In this document: positions 1-6,661 of the stretch, one piece after another
How the letters are laid out: every line of letters begins with the position of its first letter
Numbering within the stretch: the first letter of the stretch is position 1
DNA from: Bdellovibrionales bacterium
GTDB taxonomy: Bacteria > Bdellovibrionota > Bacteriovoracia > Bacteriovoracales > Bacteriovoracaceae
Length of the DNA: 13,082 bases
NCBI GenBank assembly: GCA_030633015.1
Contig: DAOVTR010000010.1
Span: forward strand, 1-13,082
Direction of reading: 5' to 3'
Translations under genes and position numbers: made by a program
The notes under the pieces: generated by a model
Told to the model about the DNA's origin: nothing
Seen by the model: only the letters and a program-made list of their open reading frames with translations
The model's database searches: none

Positions 1-994
1 GAGTAAACGTTTCTAATGATTTTGGTATATCTAAATTTTCTTCTTCATTTTTTAATAACGGAAAAATTCGATCTAGACCTGTAATTGCTTGATTGAGTTT
101 TAAATTTGCTTGAGAATATTTCCTTATTGGATCCATAATCATTGCAATTGCAGTAATAAAACTTATGAACCCACCGATTGAAAGTTGTCCTGAGTTTATT
201 CTATAATAGGCAAACAGTATAATTATTGAAAAGGCCAATGCTCCAATTATTTCCACCATTGGATGAGCAATTTCTTCAAAAATAGTTGTCTTAAGTTTTG
301 CAGATAAGAATGAATTTTGCTTGTTCAAAAAACGATTTAAATTATATTTTTGTAGATTAAATGCTTTAGATATCTTCTGGCCATAAATACCCTCTGAAGC
401 ACTGTGAGTCATTTCTGACAACTCAATTTGTACCTGCTTTTGATTTTCCTTTACTTTTTTTCCTGTAAATCTAAAAATTAATAAAAATATAGGAGTAACC
501 AAAATCATAACAGTAGTTAGTTGCCAGTCATGCCAGATAGCAATTGCAAGCATTATTACTGCAGAAAATGGCTCTCTGATAAGGTCGATAATGCTTCTAA
601 ATCCTTGAGCGTAAATTGTAGTATCATTAAATAAATTTGAAATTAAATTTCCTTGTTTATTTAATGAAAAGAAGTTCATGGGTAATTTTTGAAATTTAAA
701 AAAAATATCCTCACGAAGTTTTGCCATTGCACTCTCTTCTACAGACCTTATCCAAAAAAAATGGTAAAAACGAATTGGGAAATGAATTAAAGCAAGTAGT
801 AAAAGGATGCCAACAATCTCTAGAGTTTCAATTAGGGCGTAGTTTGGGTTTAATCCTTTATCAAATATTGGTTTAATTAAATAAATTTGAGCACCCTTTA
901 TTAAACCTAAAAATAGTGAAAAGATTATTGATAATATTAATCTTAATTTATGTGGTCTAATGTATGGAATGGCGCTTTGTATGTATTTAACCAT
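1..994 (-). CDS. ABC exporter, permease domain (MsbA-like), partial
   Basis: This is the N-terminal 331 codons of a gene that runs off the left edge. The translation begins MVKYIQSAIPYIRPHKLRL and has the layout of a type I ABC exporter transmembrane domain: hydrophobic helices near residues 17-40 and 58-78, a pair near 140-175, and another pair near 245-285. Between them lie the polar intracellular loops typical of MsbA/lipid-A exporters, including a stretch around residues 92-125 with KLREDIFFKFQKLPMNFF and GNLISN. The linker to the ATPase domain begins near residue 310; Walker motifs lie outside the window. Family knowledge suggests ATP-driven export of a lipid or hydrophobic substrate from the inner membrane. 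ATG at 994 is the only start, since an in-frame TAG lies four codons upstream. There is no Shine-Dalgarno sequence close to it. The exact substrate cannot be told. Confidence 0.85.
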   Translation of the reverse strand, partial: MVKYIQSAIPYIRPHKLRLILSIIFSLFLGLIKGAQIYLIKPIFDKGLNPNYALIETLEIVGILLLLALIHFPIRFYHFFWIRSVEESAMAKLREDIFFKFQKLPMNFFSLNKQGNLISNLFNDTTIYAQGFRSIIDLIREPFSAVIMLAIAIWHDWQLTTVMILVTPIFLLIFRFTGKKVKENQKQVQIELSEMTHSASEGIYGQKISKAFNLQKYNLNRFLNKQNSFLSAKLKTTIFEEIAHPMVEIIGALAFSIIILFAYYRINSGQLSIGGFISFITAIAMIMDPIRKYSQANLKLNQAITGLDRIFPLLKNEEENLDIPKSLETFT

Positions 995-1419
995 GATATT
1001 AAACTATACATATCCTAAATTGATGGCAAGAGTTTATGTAAATGGTTGCTTGATAGGTTTTAACTATAAGTTTACATTTTTAATAATATTCGTCTGTGAA
1101 TTTTATTTCAGAAGGATATTGCCTAATTTTATGGGCATTTAGTTGTTAATAACTTGTATTTAATAGGAAAATTCCAATATCATATATGAATAATAAAACC
1201 AATAAAATATATCTATAAAAATATAAAAAATATATAAAATTGATTTGATCATAGTAGATTTGAAGTAATTGTGTACCCAATTAGGGGTATTTAAAGACAT
1301 GGGTTGTTTTCTTTATAGATTGAGCTTCTAATTAACTGTGATTATTGAGATATTTTTATTTTTTATGATAAAATATATAATACCAATTCAATAGAGTATC
1401 GTTTAACGAGGAACGTATT
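995..1419. other. AT-rich divergent intergenic region
   Basis: This spacer separates the leftward ABC exporter from the rightward mini histidine kinase. About 1180-1252 is almost pure A/T with repeated short A-tracts (ATATAAAAAATATATAAAA-like), which may be curved or easily melted DNA. A small hairpin-capable sequence, TACCC-N6-GGGTA, lies at 1274-1289. The kinase promoter is at its right end. I find no convincing gene here: one 46-codon hydrophobic reading frame on the minus strand (1160-1300) lacks a ribosome site. Confidence 0.6.
1345..1374 (+). promoter_or_regulatory. Sigma70-type promoter for the mini histidine kinase
   Basis: TTGAGA at 1345-1350 is followed after 18 bp by TAAAAT at 1369-1374. 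A TG at 1366-1367 gives an extended -10 (TGATAAAAT). Transcription would start near 1381, leaving a leader of about 39 nt that ends in the ribosome site GAGGAA (1408-1413), 6 nt before the ATG. Pattern match only; AT-rich DNA produces false positives. Confidence 0.5.
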
Positions 1420-2019
1420 ATGGATATGACAATATTGGCTCATGACTTAAATAATGATGTGACGGTCTTAAATGGCCTGATACATGTGTTAGAAAGTGCA
1501 CTGGAGTCTGGAAACATTGACCTTGCAAAAGAGAAAGTTAAAAAATTAAAAGCTAGAAGTAGAACTATTATTACAACTTTAAAAAGTGCAATGGAGCCAA
1601 TTGAAGAAATAGACGTTAAGGCATTTTATGAATCACATAAAGAAGATATGGAAGAAAATTATGGAGTCTGTTTAAATATTAAGGGAAAAAGTGGCTTTAA
1701 TGTTTACGCTAAGAGAGTCTTTTTTCTTAAATTTATTGAAAATGTTATAAAAAATTCTAAAGAGGCCAAGGCCACGAAAGTAGATATTCATGTATCTAAT
1801 CAGTATATGGTTATTAAAGATAATGGAGCGGGTTTTAATAGTGATATTTTAAGAAGTTTTAGAGATGATAGGGCGCGGGTTACAACAAAGAGTAACGGGC
1901 ATGGTATCGGCTTACAATCCATGAAACTTTTTGCCAAAAAGATTAATGCAAGCATAGATTTAAGTAATAATCCGATTTCAGGAGGAGCAGAGATACGAAT
2001 AACTCTGAAAAACTCTTAA
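1420..2019 (+). CDS. Compact sensorless histidine kinase
   Basis: This 199-residue protein carries a full kinase core and nothing else. A phospho-acceptor box HDLNN starts at His8, in a helical segment (about 5-58) that would form the dimerisation hairpin. The ATP-binding (HATPase_c) part follows: N-box with EN at 107-108 and KNSKEA at 111-116, G1 box DNGAGF at 134-139, and G2 box GHGIGL at 160-165. No transmembrane or sensor domain precedes the His, so it must be cytosolic and either sense directly or take its signal from a partner. No response regulator is adjacent, so it is an orphan. The nearest regulator, at 10325-11002, already has its own kinase. A promoter and GAGGAA ribosome site support the start. 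The stop overlaps the stop of the convergent gene by 4 bp. Kinase identity is firm; its pathway is unknown. Confidence 0.88.
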   Translation: MDMTILAHDLNNDVTVLNGLIHVLESALESGNIDLAKEKVKKLKARSRTIITTLKSAMEPIEEIDVKAFYESHKEDMEENYGVCLNIKGKSGFNVYAKRVFFLKFIENVIKNSKEAKATKVDIHVSNQYMVIKDNGAGFNSDILRSFRDDRARVTTKSNGHGIGLQSMKLFAKKINASIDLSNNPISGGAEIRITLKNS

Positions 2020-2951
2020 CGAGCCGCAATTGGAAGATCTAATATACTAAAATATACATTTACCAGACAAGCTTTTTGAGGATCTTTTTTGAGAGCTTCA
2101 TATTGTAGTTTTGAGTATTTGTTTTCTTTATATAATTTCTCAAGTTCCTGGGCCTTTCTTGCTAAAGATTTATTTTTTGTCACTTTTTGTTGTAGCTCAA
2201 GTCGCTGATCAAGGTTTGTGCTGTTAGCAAGTTTTATTTCTAGTTTTTTGGCTTCATCTTTAAGGTATTTGGAACCAGACTTCATTTTGCGATTAAATTC
2301 TTCAGGGGAATACTTAGATGATCCTCTTTCAACAAAATCTGATATTTTTTCAATATCCTCAAATGTCGTTCTCATTTTTTTTAACTCAATAGGTGATAAT
2401 GTTGGTTCTAATTGTTTAAAAAAATCATCGGCAATTGTTTTATCAATAGCATTAATAATTTTTATGGTTTCAATTCCTCCATCAACATCTTTTGCATTTT
2501 TTCCATATAATCTAAACATGAGTTTAGGCATATCATAGGGATATGAATCTATATACTTACTAAGCTTTCCTTGGGGGTCATACTTTTTAAATATTTCTTG
2601 GTAGTTGTATTTTGTTTGAAACTCAGATGAGGTATATCCTTTGGAAATATCATGACGAATAATATATTTATGTAACAACGGTTTGCGAATCTGTCCGTAC
2701 TCTTCAGGAAACATTGTTACAAGATGTTCAGACTCTTCAAGCATTATCATGGTATGAGAATTCATTCTTAAAGCAAAATCATTTTTATTTCTTATATGAT
2801 TTTTTGGTAAACGGGCCAAAAAAGCAGGGATTATTAATCTCGCAGCAACTTTTTTTTTGTTATCTGAATCTTCAATATCACGACCATGGGTTAAATTTAA
2901 TATCCCCCCAAGAAAAGTTAATAGTAGTAGCGAAACGAATAAATATCTCAT
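2016..2951 (-). CDS. Secreted or periplasmic protein of unknown function
   Basis: The 311-residue product starts with a clear Sec signal peptide: MRY, a hydrophobic core at about 4-20, and a likely cleavage site near residue 23 (THG/RD). The mature protein is charged and mostly helical in appearance. Residues about 200-295 are rich in Lys/Glu with heptad-like spacing and may form coiled coil. The C-terminus turns hydrophobic and holds a cysteine (KACLVNVYFSILDLP). I recognise no family and no catalytic motif. There is no lipobox, so it is probably soluble in the periplasm or exported. The ribosome site is modest: AGGAAA sits about 11 nt before the ATG. It converges on the mini kinase with a 4-bp stop overlap and no terminator between, so antisense 3' ends are likely. 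It is divergent from the gene at 3067. Confidence 0.75.
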   Translation of the reverse strand: MRYLFVSLLLLTFLGGILNLTHGRDIEDSDNKKKVAARLIIPAFLARLPKNHIRNKNDFALRMNSHTMIMLEESEHLVTMFPEEYGQIRKPLLHKYIIRHDISKGYTSSEFQTKYNYQEIFKKYDPQGKLSKYIDSYPYDMPKLMFRLYGKNAKDVDGGIETIKIINAIDKTIADDFFKQLEPTLSPIELKKMRTTFEDIEKISDFVERGSSKYSPEEFNRKMKSGSKYLKDEAKKLEIKLANSTNLDQRLELQQKVTKNKSLARKAQELEKLYKENKYSKLQYEALKKDPQKACLVNVYFSILDLPIAAR

Positions 2952-3010
2952 AAGCTGTGATTTCCTAAAGCCATGTATACACTTGTTGATCGGAGATATT
3001 TATATTTTGC

Positions 3011-3052
3011 TTAAGTAAAATATATTTGATAAAAATATATAAATTTACTTAA
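3011..3052. repeat. 42-bp near-perfect inverted repeat in a divergent spacer
   Basis: Outer arms TTAAGTAAA (3011-3019) and TTTACTTAA (3044-3052) are exact reverse complements. Inner arms TATATTT (3021-3027) and AAATATA (3033-3039) pair as well, leaving a 5-nt loop and a small asymmetric bulge. It ends 5 nt before the TAGGA ribosome site (3057-3061) of the gene at 3067. It could be a dimer-binding operator serving both divergent genes, or a leader hairpin. The arms are visible in the sequence; a role is inference. Confidence 0.5.
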
Positions 3053-3066
3053 AAAATAGGACATTC

Positions 3067-3828
3067 ATGAAAGGTACAACGTTTTTAAGACCTTATGAGC
3101 TTTGCTTGGAAATCGATGGTGAAAAATGGTTACAGGGGGATAAAATTAAAGGGGAAATTTCTCTGAAATGCCATTCTGATGGTAGTGAAATTATAACCAA
3201 TTTAAATATAATGTTAGTACATGGTCTTTTTAAAAATATTAAAAATAGTAAGACTGATTCATTGAATATTATATCTTCACAAATATTGGGAGAAAATATT
3301 GAAGTTGATTCAAAAAATGATTTCAAAAAAGATTGGGAATTTAAACTAGAGCAAGATGCCCCAATTACTGATAAAAATGGTAGCTTGTATGTTTTCTATG
3401 GAATAGGGGATGATCTCTCTTCCTATGGTAGCTTACAGTTAGAAGTAGATCTTGTAGAAGAGCTTACCAACTATTTAAAAGTCTTTGAAGATTTTATTCG
3501 TTTTAAGGTACATCATAAAAAATATAAAAAAGGGTTAACAGAGGTTAGGTTGCTTCCTCCTAAAACTCAAGAGCTTGGATCATTAGAGTATTTGACATGC
3601 TTTTTACGACTAGTTGATCGTAATATTGAAATAAAATATATATTTAAAACAAAAAAAATTCAGGCCACAGTAGGTATGGAGTTTGAGGTAATAAAAACAG
3701 AGAAAGAATTTAATCAAATTTTAACTCCGGATGATTATCTTCGTTATGGAAATGCTGTTAATCATGATGGTATAAAAAAATCTATAAATGAAATAATTGC
3801 GAACATAATACCAAAAGTTGTTTTTTAA
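3067..3828 (+). CDS. Cytosolic protein, possible arrestin/Spo0M-like N-terminal fold
   Basis: This 253-residue protein has no signal peptide or membrane segment. Residues about 9-50 (YELCLEIDGEKWLQGDKIKG, then a short beta-rich stretch) fit the opening of arrestin-like and Spo0M-like beta-sandwich domains, where a G-(D/E)-x-(I/V)-x-G turn introduces alternating hydrophobic strands. The middle (about 100-130) also alternates like beta strands. The end (about 205-253) is more helical. I recall no close homologue, and the fold suggestion rests on one motif, so a specific function should not be assumed. ATG at 3067 has TAGGA 5 nt upstream. It seems to be a single-gene unit, with 121 bp to the next gene and no clear intrinsic terminator after it, only an A/T-rich stretch with a T-run at about 3863-3873. 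Confidence 0.7.
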   Translation: MKGTTFLRPYELCLEIDGEKWLQGDKIKGEISLKCHSDGSEIITNLNIMLVHGLFKNIKNSKTDSLNIISSQILGENIEVDSKNDFKKDWEFKLEQDAPITDKNGSLYVFYGIGDDLSSYGSLQLEVDLVEELTNYLKVFEDFIRFKVHHKKYKKGLTEVRLLPPKTQELGSLEYLTCFLRLVDRNIEIKYIFKTKKIQATVGMEFEVIKTEKEFNQILTPDDYLRYGNAVNHDGIKKSINEIIANIIPKVVF

Positions 3829-3901
3829 ATAGCTAAACCAATAGTTAACTGCTTGTAATTATAATTTTTTTTGAAAAAAATATCATTCTTTAAAAGATAA
3901 T

Positions 3902-3930
3902 TTGTAGATTTCGGATAAATATTCTATAAA
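3902..3930 (+). promoter_or_regulatory. Possible promoter for the membrane-anchored protein
   Basis: TTGTAG (3902-3907), a 17-bp spacer and TATAAA (3925-3930) precede the gene at 3950. The start point would be near 3937, giving a very short leader holding the AAGG ribosome site (3939-3942). Weak -35 match. Confidence 0.3.
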
Positions 3931-3949
3931 CTTTTTATAAGGTTTGAAC

Positions 3950-4606
3950 ATGTTAAGGTTTTCACTATTTTGGATTATTTTAATAATTTTATTTTGTACA
4001 CCATTTGTACTCATAAGTTTGCGTTCAGATAGCAGTTCAAAGCATCAAGCTAAATCAAAACAATCTAATCTGCCTGATGGACTAATAAATAGTAAAGTTC
4101 AAAGTATTAGTATGTTTGATAGAAAATCCAAGTCCAGAGTTCGATATATATCTGAAGCAGATAGTGTTTCTACTTCCCAATCAAGTTTGTCCAAAACCAT
4201 CGATATGACAAATGATAATCTAGCTAATATTCAGCAAAATGATTTTTGGGATATTAAGATTCAAAAATTTTTAAGTAGTGAATTAAAATTATCAAATGTA
4301 GAAATTGAAGAATACAATAATTTAAAAGATCAATATGCTAAAGATTTACAACATGGTCTTGAGGATTATGTTGATAGTTTGAAAGAAAAAGGTTCCGATA
4401 ATATTGAAATAGATAAATTTAGCTATAGTGTAATTACATCAGAATATGATAATTCATGGGAATTGGATATTTCTGATAAATATTATGAAGAGTGGCGCAT
4501 GATAATAGGAGAAGATAAGTTTTATAGTTATATGACTTTCTTGGAAGAACATAATAATCAAATTGAAAATCAAGATGATCATTTTTCACAAAAGATTAGA
4601 TTCTAA
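3950..4606 (+). CDS. Membrane-anchored acidic protein of unknown function
   Basis: I place the start at ATG 3950 because AAGG (3939-3942) sits 7 nt upstream. A TTG two codons earlier (3944) is in frame but only 1 nt from that ribosome site. The 218-residue product opens with one hydrophobic helix (about residues 3-25, MLRFSLFWIILIILFCTPF), probably an uncleaved anchor or signal peptide. A Ser/Lys-rich low-complexity linker follows to about residue 90. The rest is strongly acidic and helical, with aromatic-rich stretches (WDIKIQKFL, YYEEWRMIIGEDKFYSYM). I do not recognise the family. The topology suggests that the C-terminal domain faces the periplasm. A strong bidirectional terminator starts 4 bp after the stop. 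Confidence 0.7.
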   Translation: MLRFSLFWIILIILFCTPFVLISLRSDSSSKHQAKSKQSNLPDGLINSKVQSISMFDRKSKSRVRYISEADSVSTSQSSLSKTIDMTNDNLANIQQNDFWDIKIQKFLSSELKLSNVEIEEYNNLKDQYAKDLQHGLEDYVDSLKEKGSDNIEIDKFSYSVITSEYDNSWELDISDKYYEEWRMIIGEDKFYSYMTFLEEHNNQIENQDDHFSQKIRF

Positions 4607-4610
4607 AAAA

Positions 4611-4638
4611 GAAAAGGGAGATAAATATCTCCCTTTTC
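4611..4638. terminator. Bidirectional intrinsic terminator
   Basis: GAAAAGGGAGATA (4611-4623) and TATCTCCCTTTTC (4626-4638) are perfect reverse complements, forming a stem of about 11 bp with a 4-6 nt loop. The A-run at 4605-4610 becomes a U-run on the minus strand, and TTTTCTATT follows on the plus strand. It lies between two convergent genes, so it can serve both. Confidence 0.88.
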
Positions 4639-4665
4639 TATTAAAATATTAAAATATATTTTTAA

Positions 4666-4944
4666 TTAAAGCATTTCTTTCCAAGCTTTTCCTGCAGAAA
4701 ATTTAACAACATTTTTTGCTTTAATTTTAATTTTTTCACCAGTTGCAGGATTAACTCCCATTCTAGCTTTTCTTCTTGCTTTAGAGAAAGTTCCAAAACC
4801 AAGAAGTGATACATCATCACCTTTTTTAACAGTTTTCTTGATAGTATCAAGAGTCGTTGTAACAATTGTATCGATTGTTTTTTTGCTTAGTTCATTGAAT
4901 TCTTTGTGGCTACTAATAGCGTCTACTAAATCTTTCCTGTTCAT
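4666..4944 (-). CDS. hup: HU-family DNA-binding protein
   Basis: The 92-residue length and sequence are standard for HU/IHF. An N-terminal helical dimerisation part (MNRKDLVDAIS to about residue 42) is followed by the GFGTF turn at about 50-54. The DNA-binding arm comes next, with the hallmark RRKARMGVNPATGEKI (about 57-72), where the Pro inserts into the minor groove. The closing helix is FSAGKAWKEML. HU bends and compacts DNA as a dimer and affects replication, recombination and transcription. HU is preferred over IHF because the sequence lacks obvious IhfA/IhfB-specific features, but that split is not certain. The ribosome site TTAAGGAG (4951-4958 on the complement) lies 6 nt before the ATG, fitting high expression. 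It is a single-gene unit ended by the terminator at 4611-4638. Confidence 0.95.
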   Translation of the reverse strand: MNRKDLVDAISSHKEFNELSKKTIDTIVTTTLDTIKKTVKKGDDVSLLGFGTFSKARRKARMGVNPATGEKIKIKAKNVVKFSAGKAWKEML

Positions 4945-4983
4945 AAAATACTCCTTAAAAGTTTGTGATAATTAATTAGTAAA

Positions 4984-5013
4984 ATTTTGCACCAAAAACT
5001 GATCTGATGTAAA
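4984..5013 (-). promoter_or_regulatory. Likely promoter of the HU gene
   Basis: Reading the minus strand, TTTACA (5008-5013) is followed after 18 bp by CAAAAT (4984-4989) with a TG just ahead of it. The start point would be near 4977, giving a leader of about 33 nt ending in the strong ribosome site. Pattern match only. Confidence 0.4.
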
Positions 5014-5040
5014 GATTAATTTTTATTTTTTTTCATTTGT

Positions 5041-5106
5041 ACTTCAGAGAGCAGGATTTGAAGTGATAAAGCCTCAAAACCGCTTTCTAAAGCTAGTTTT
5101 TTATAT
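5041..5106. other. Two adjacent hairpins in a GC-richer island
   Basis: The HU-mltD spacer is extremely AT-rich except for about 5041-5096. That island holds ACTTCA (5041-5046)/TGAAGT (5059-5064), then AAAAC-C-GCTTT (5076-5086) pairing with AAAGC-TA-GTTTT (5089-5100), followed on the plus strand by more T residues to 5102. On the plus strand this resembles the end of a small RNA with an intrinsic terminator. On the minus strand it could be part of the 3' end of the mltD-like transcript. I see no clear promoter for a plus-strand RNA. Confidence 0.25.
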
Positions 5107-5148
5107 TATTTTGTTGAAAAAACCTTAATAAGACATGTATTATTGTTT

Positions 5149-6483
5149 TTAAATGTTATTTTTCTTGGACGACCTTTTTGAATACAAAAGATTTAATTTC
5201 ATTCCAGGATAAATTCTTGATTTTCTAAGATTATTTAATTTCATTAAACGTTTTACGGAAGTTTTAAATCTTTTTGCAATTTTTGATAAATTATCTCCCC
5301 TTCTGACTTTATATATTTTGGGACGATGATAAGATTTTGCAGACAGTCTAAGTCTCTTGTTTGCCAGTATTTTGCTTGATTTTAGGTTGTTTAAGGTTTT
5401 TAAGTGTCTTACAGAGACTTTGTATCTTCTCGCAATTTTAGAAAGGGTTTCTCCCTTTCTAACTAGATGGTAGTTTTTATTTGTTCTTTTTGAATAGTAT
5501 TTTCTTTTGGCACCGATAATTTTATATTTAGCAAGCTGGGTACTCGCATTTTTAAAAAGAGCTTCTTTGTTTATTGGAACCCATATTTCGTATTCATGCA
5601 TATGTGGAGGAGTAATTCCTTTTCTTAAATGAGGGTTAATTCTTTTTAATTCCTTAAGAGGAATTTTAGATATTTTGGATACATCTTTTAGCTTGATTGG
5701 TGATGGGATTTCTACTGCAACAACGTCAGGAAAATCGTTGGATGAAACAGGATCTTTAAAGCCATACTTTTCTGGATGTTTTCCTATTAAAATTGCGGCC
5801 ATAAGTTTTGGAACATAATTACGAGTCTCTTTTGGAAGAAGTCTTTTATTTGAAAGTTCCCAGAAATCTCTTGTCTTGCCTTTTATAATTGAGCTTAATA
5901 TTCGATATTCACCAGCATTGTAGGCTGCAACCGCCAGATGCCATGATTGAAATGCTCTATATAAATCTTTAAGATATTTTGCAGCAGCTTCTGTTGACCT
6001 GATTGGATCTCGCCTTTCATCTACATAATAATTAACATCAAGATCATATCTTTTTGCCGTACCTGATATGAACTGCCAAACACCAAGAGCTCGTGCTGTT
6101 GAATAGGCATTAGTTGAATACCCACTTTCTATCATTGCTAGATAATATAGCTCCGAAGGTAGCTCATTTTCCTTTAATATTGTTTGAACAACATTTTTGT
6201 ATTCACTTCCTCTATTTAAAAAAAGTTGAAATCGCTCACGTCCGTTTTGCATAAAATAGTCGAGCCATTTTTGAACATTTAAATTATTTTCAACAGGAAA
6301 AGTAAAAAGCTCTTCTAACGTTTTTTCTGCAGGAGTTGTACTTTTTGAAAGTACAGAAGAAATAGCCGATTGATTTTTTGTTACAGTATCATTTAATATT
6401 TCTTTGGATGTTTTAAGTTTTGAAGTTGAACAAGAAGATAACGCAAAAATGCATAATGCAGCCAGTAAGTGTGATGTTTTCAA
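5149..6483 (-). CDS. mltD: Membrane-bound lytic murein transglycosylase D (SLT + LysM lipoprotein)
   Basis: The 444-residue lipoprotein has a signal peptide ending in the lipobox LSSC (Cys18). Ser follows the Cys, so outer-membrane sorting is expected by the usual +2 rule. The lytic transglycosylase (SLT) domain spans about 85-230: catalytic Glu119 in MIESGY, ALGVWQFI at 132-139, AYNAG at 187-191 and the MltD-type TRNYVPK end (about 220-226). A degenerate LysM-like stretch (about 253-305) precedes two clear LysM repeats (about 338-381 and 389-433), each with the (V/Y)RxG(E/D)xLSKIA core that binds glycan strands. The enzyme cleaves peptidoglycan to 1,6-anhydro-muropeptides for wall remodelling. 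The start codon is TTG, supported by a perfect AAGGAGGA 6 nt upstream and the signal peptide. The C-terminus is very basic. It is a single-gene unit facing away from the gene at 6662. Confidence 0.93.
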   Translation of the reverse strand: MKTSHLLAALCIFALSSCSTSKLKTSKEILNDTVTKNQSAISSVLSKSTTPAEKTLEELFTFPVENNLNVQKWLDYFMQNGRERFQLFLNRGSEYKNVVQTILKENELPSELYYLAMIESGYSTNAYSTARALGVWQFISGTAKRYDLDVNYYVDERRDPIRSTEAAAKYLKDLYRAFQSWHLAVAAYNAGEYRILSSIIKGKTRDFWELSNKRLLPKETRNYVPKLMAAILIGKHPEKYGFKDPVSSNDFPDVVAVEIPSPIKLKDVSKISKIPLKELKRINPHLRKGITPPHMHEYEIWVPINKEALFKNASTQLAKYKIIGAKRKYYSKRTNKNYHLVRKGETLSKIARRYKVSVRHLKTLNNLKSSKILANKRLRLSAKSYHRPKIYKVRRGDNLSKIAKRFKTSVKRLMKLNNLRKSRIYPGMKLNLLYSKRSSKKNNI

Positions 6484-6497
6484 GTTAAGTCCTCCTT
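6481..6497 (-). promoter_or_regulatory. Strong ribosome site deciding a TTG start
   Basis: AAGGAGGA (6490-6497 on the complement) is followed by 6 nt and TTG (6481-6483), opening MKTSHLL. No ATG or GTG lies at a fitting distance, and starting later would remove the lipoprotein signal peptide. The pairing of a near-consensus ribosome site with a weak start codon often tunes expression. Confidence 0.8.
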
Positions 6498-6514
6498 GAC
6501 TTGTTTTCTCAATC

Positions 6515-6553
6515 TTATAGTTAAGTTAATTTCTTTTATAAACTTAACTATAA
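6515..6553. repeat. 13-bp perfect inverted repeat at the mltD start region
   Basis: TTATAGTTAAGTT (6515-6527) and AACTTAACTATAA (6541-6553) are exact reverse complements around a 13-nt centre. The right arm touches the -10 of the proposed leftward promoter, so the element covers about +1 to +32 of that transcript. It could be a repressor operator or a leader hairpin. No T-run follows on either strand, which argues against a terminator. Confidence 0.55.
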
Positions 6554-6561
6554 TTGTAGCA
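6553..6561 (-). promoter_or_regulatory. Extended -10 promoter for the mltD-like gene
   Basis: On the minus strand the sequence TGCTACAAT gives an extended -10 (TG-N-TACAAT, five of six against TATAAT). The matching -35 position (about 6576-6581, TTTTAA) is poor, as extended -10 promoters allow. The start point would fall near 6546, inside the inverted repeat. Confidence 0.45.
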
Positions 6562-6661
6562 TATTTTAAATAAGGTTAAAAAAAAAGTTTCCTATCTTGC
6601 TATAAATTCATAATTGCTTAGACTTAATTATATTTCTTGAACTAATAATTAAGGAGCAGAT

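Noticed and set aside
960..1142. 60-codon plus-strand reading frame
   Set aside because: It overlaps the start of the ABC exporter and the AT-rich spacer, has no ribosome site and no domain-like sequence.
1160..1300. 46-codon hydrophobic minus-strand reading frame (MSLNTPNWVHNYFKS...)
   Set aside because: It could encode a one-helix peptide, but there is no ribosome site and A/T-rich DNA readily yields Ile/Tyr/Phe-rich frames.
2218..2953. Plus-strand frames opposite the secreted protein (2218-2538, 2714-2953)
   Set aside because: They are antisense to a gene with a clear signal peptide and lack ribosome sites.
3944..3949. TTG start two codons before the chosen ATG of the membrane-anchored protein
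   Set aside because: It is only 1 nt from the AAGG ribosome site; ATG 3950 has proper 7-nt spacing.
4662..4865. Minus-strand Leu/Lys-rich frame inside HU
   Set aside because: It lies in another frame of the well-supported HU gene and has low-complexity composition.
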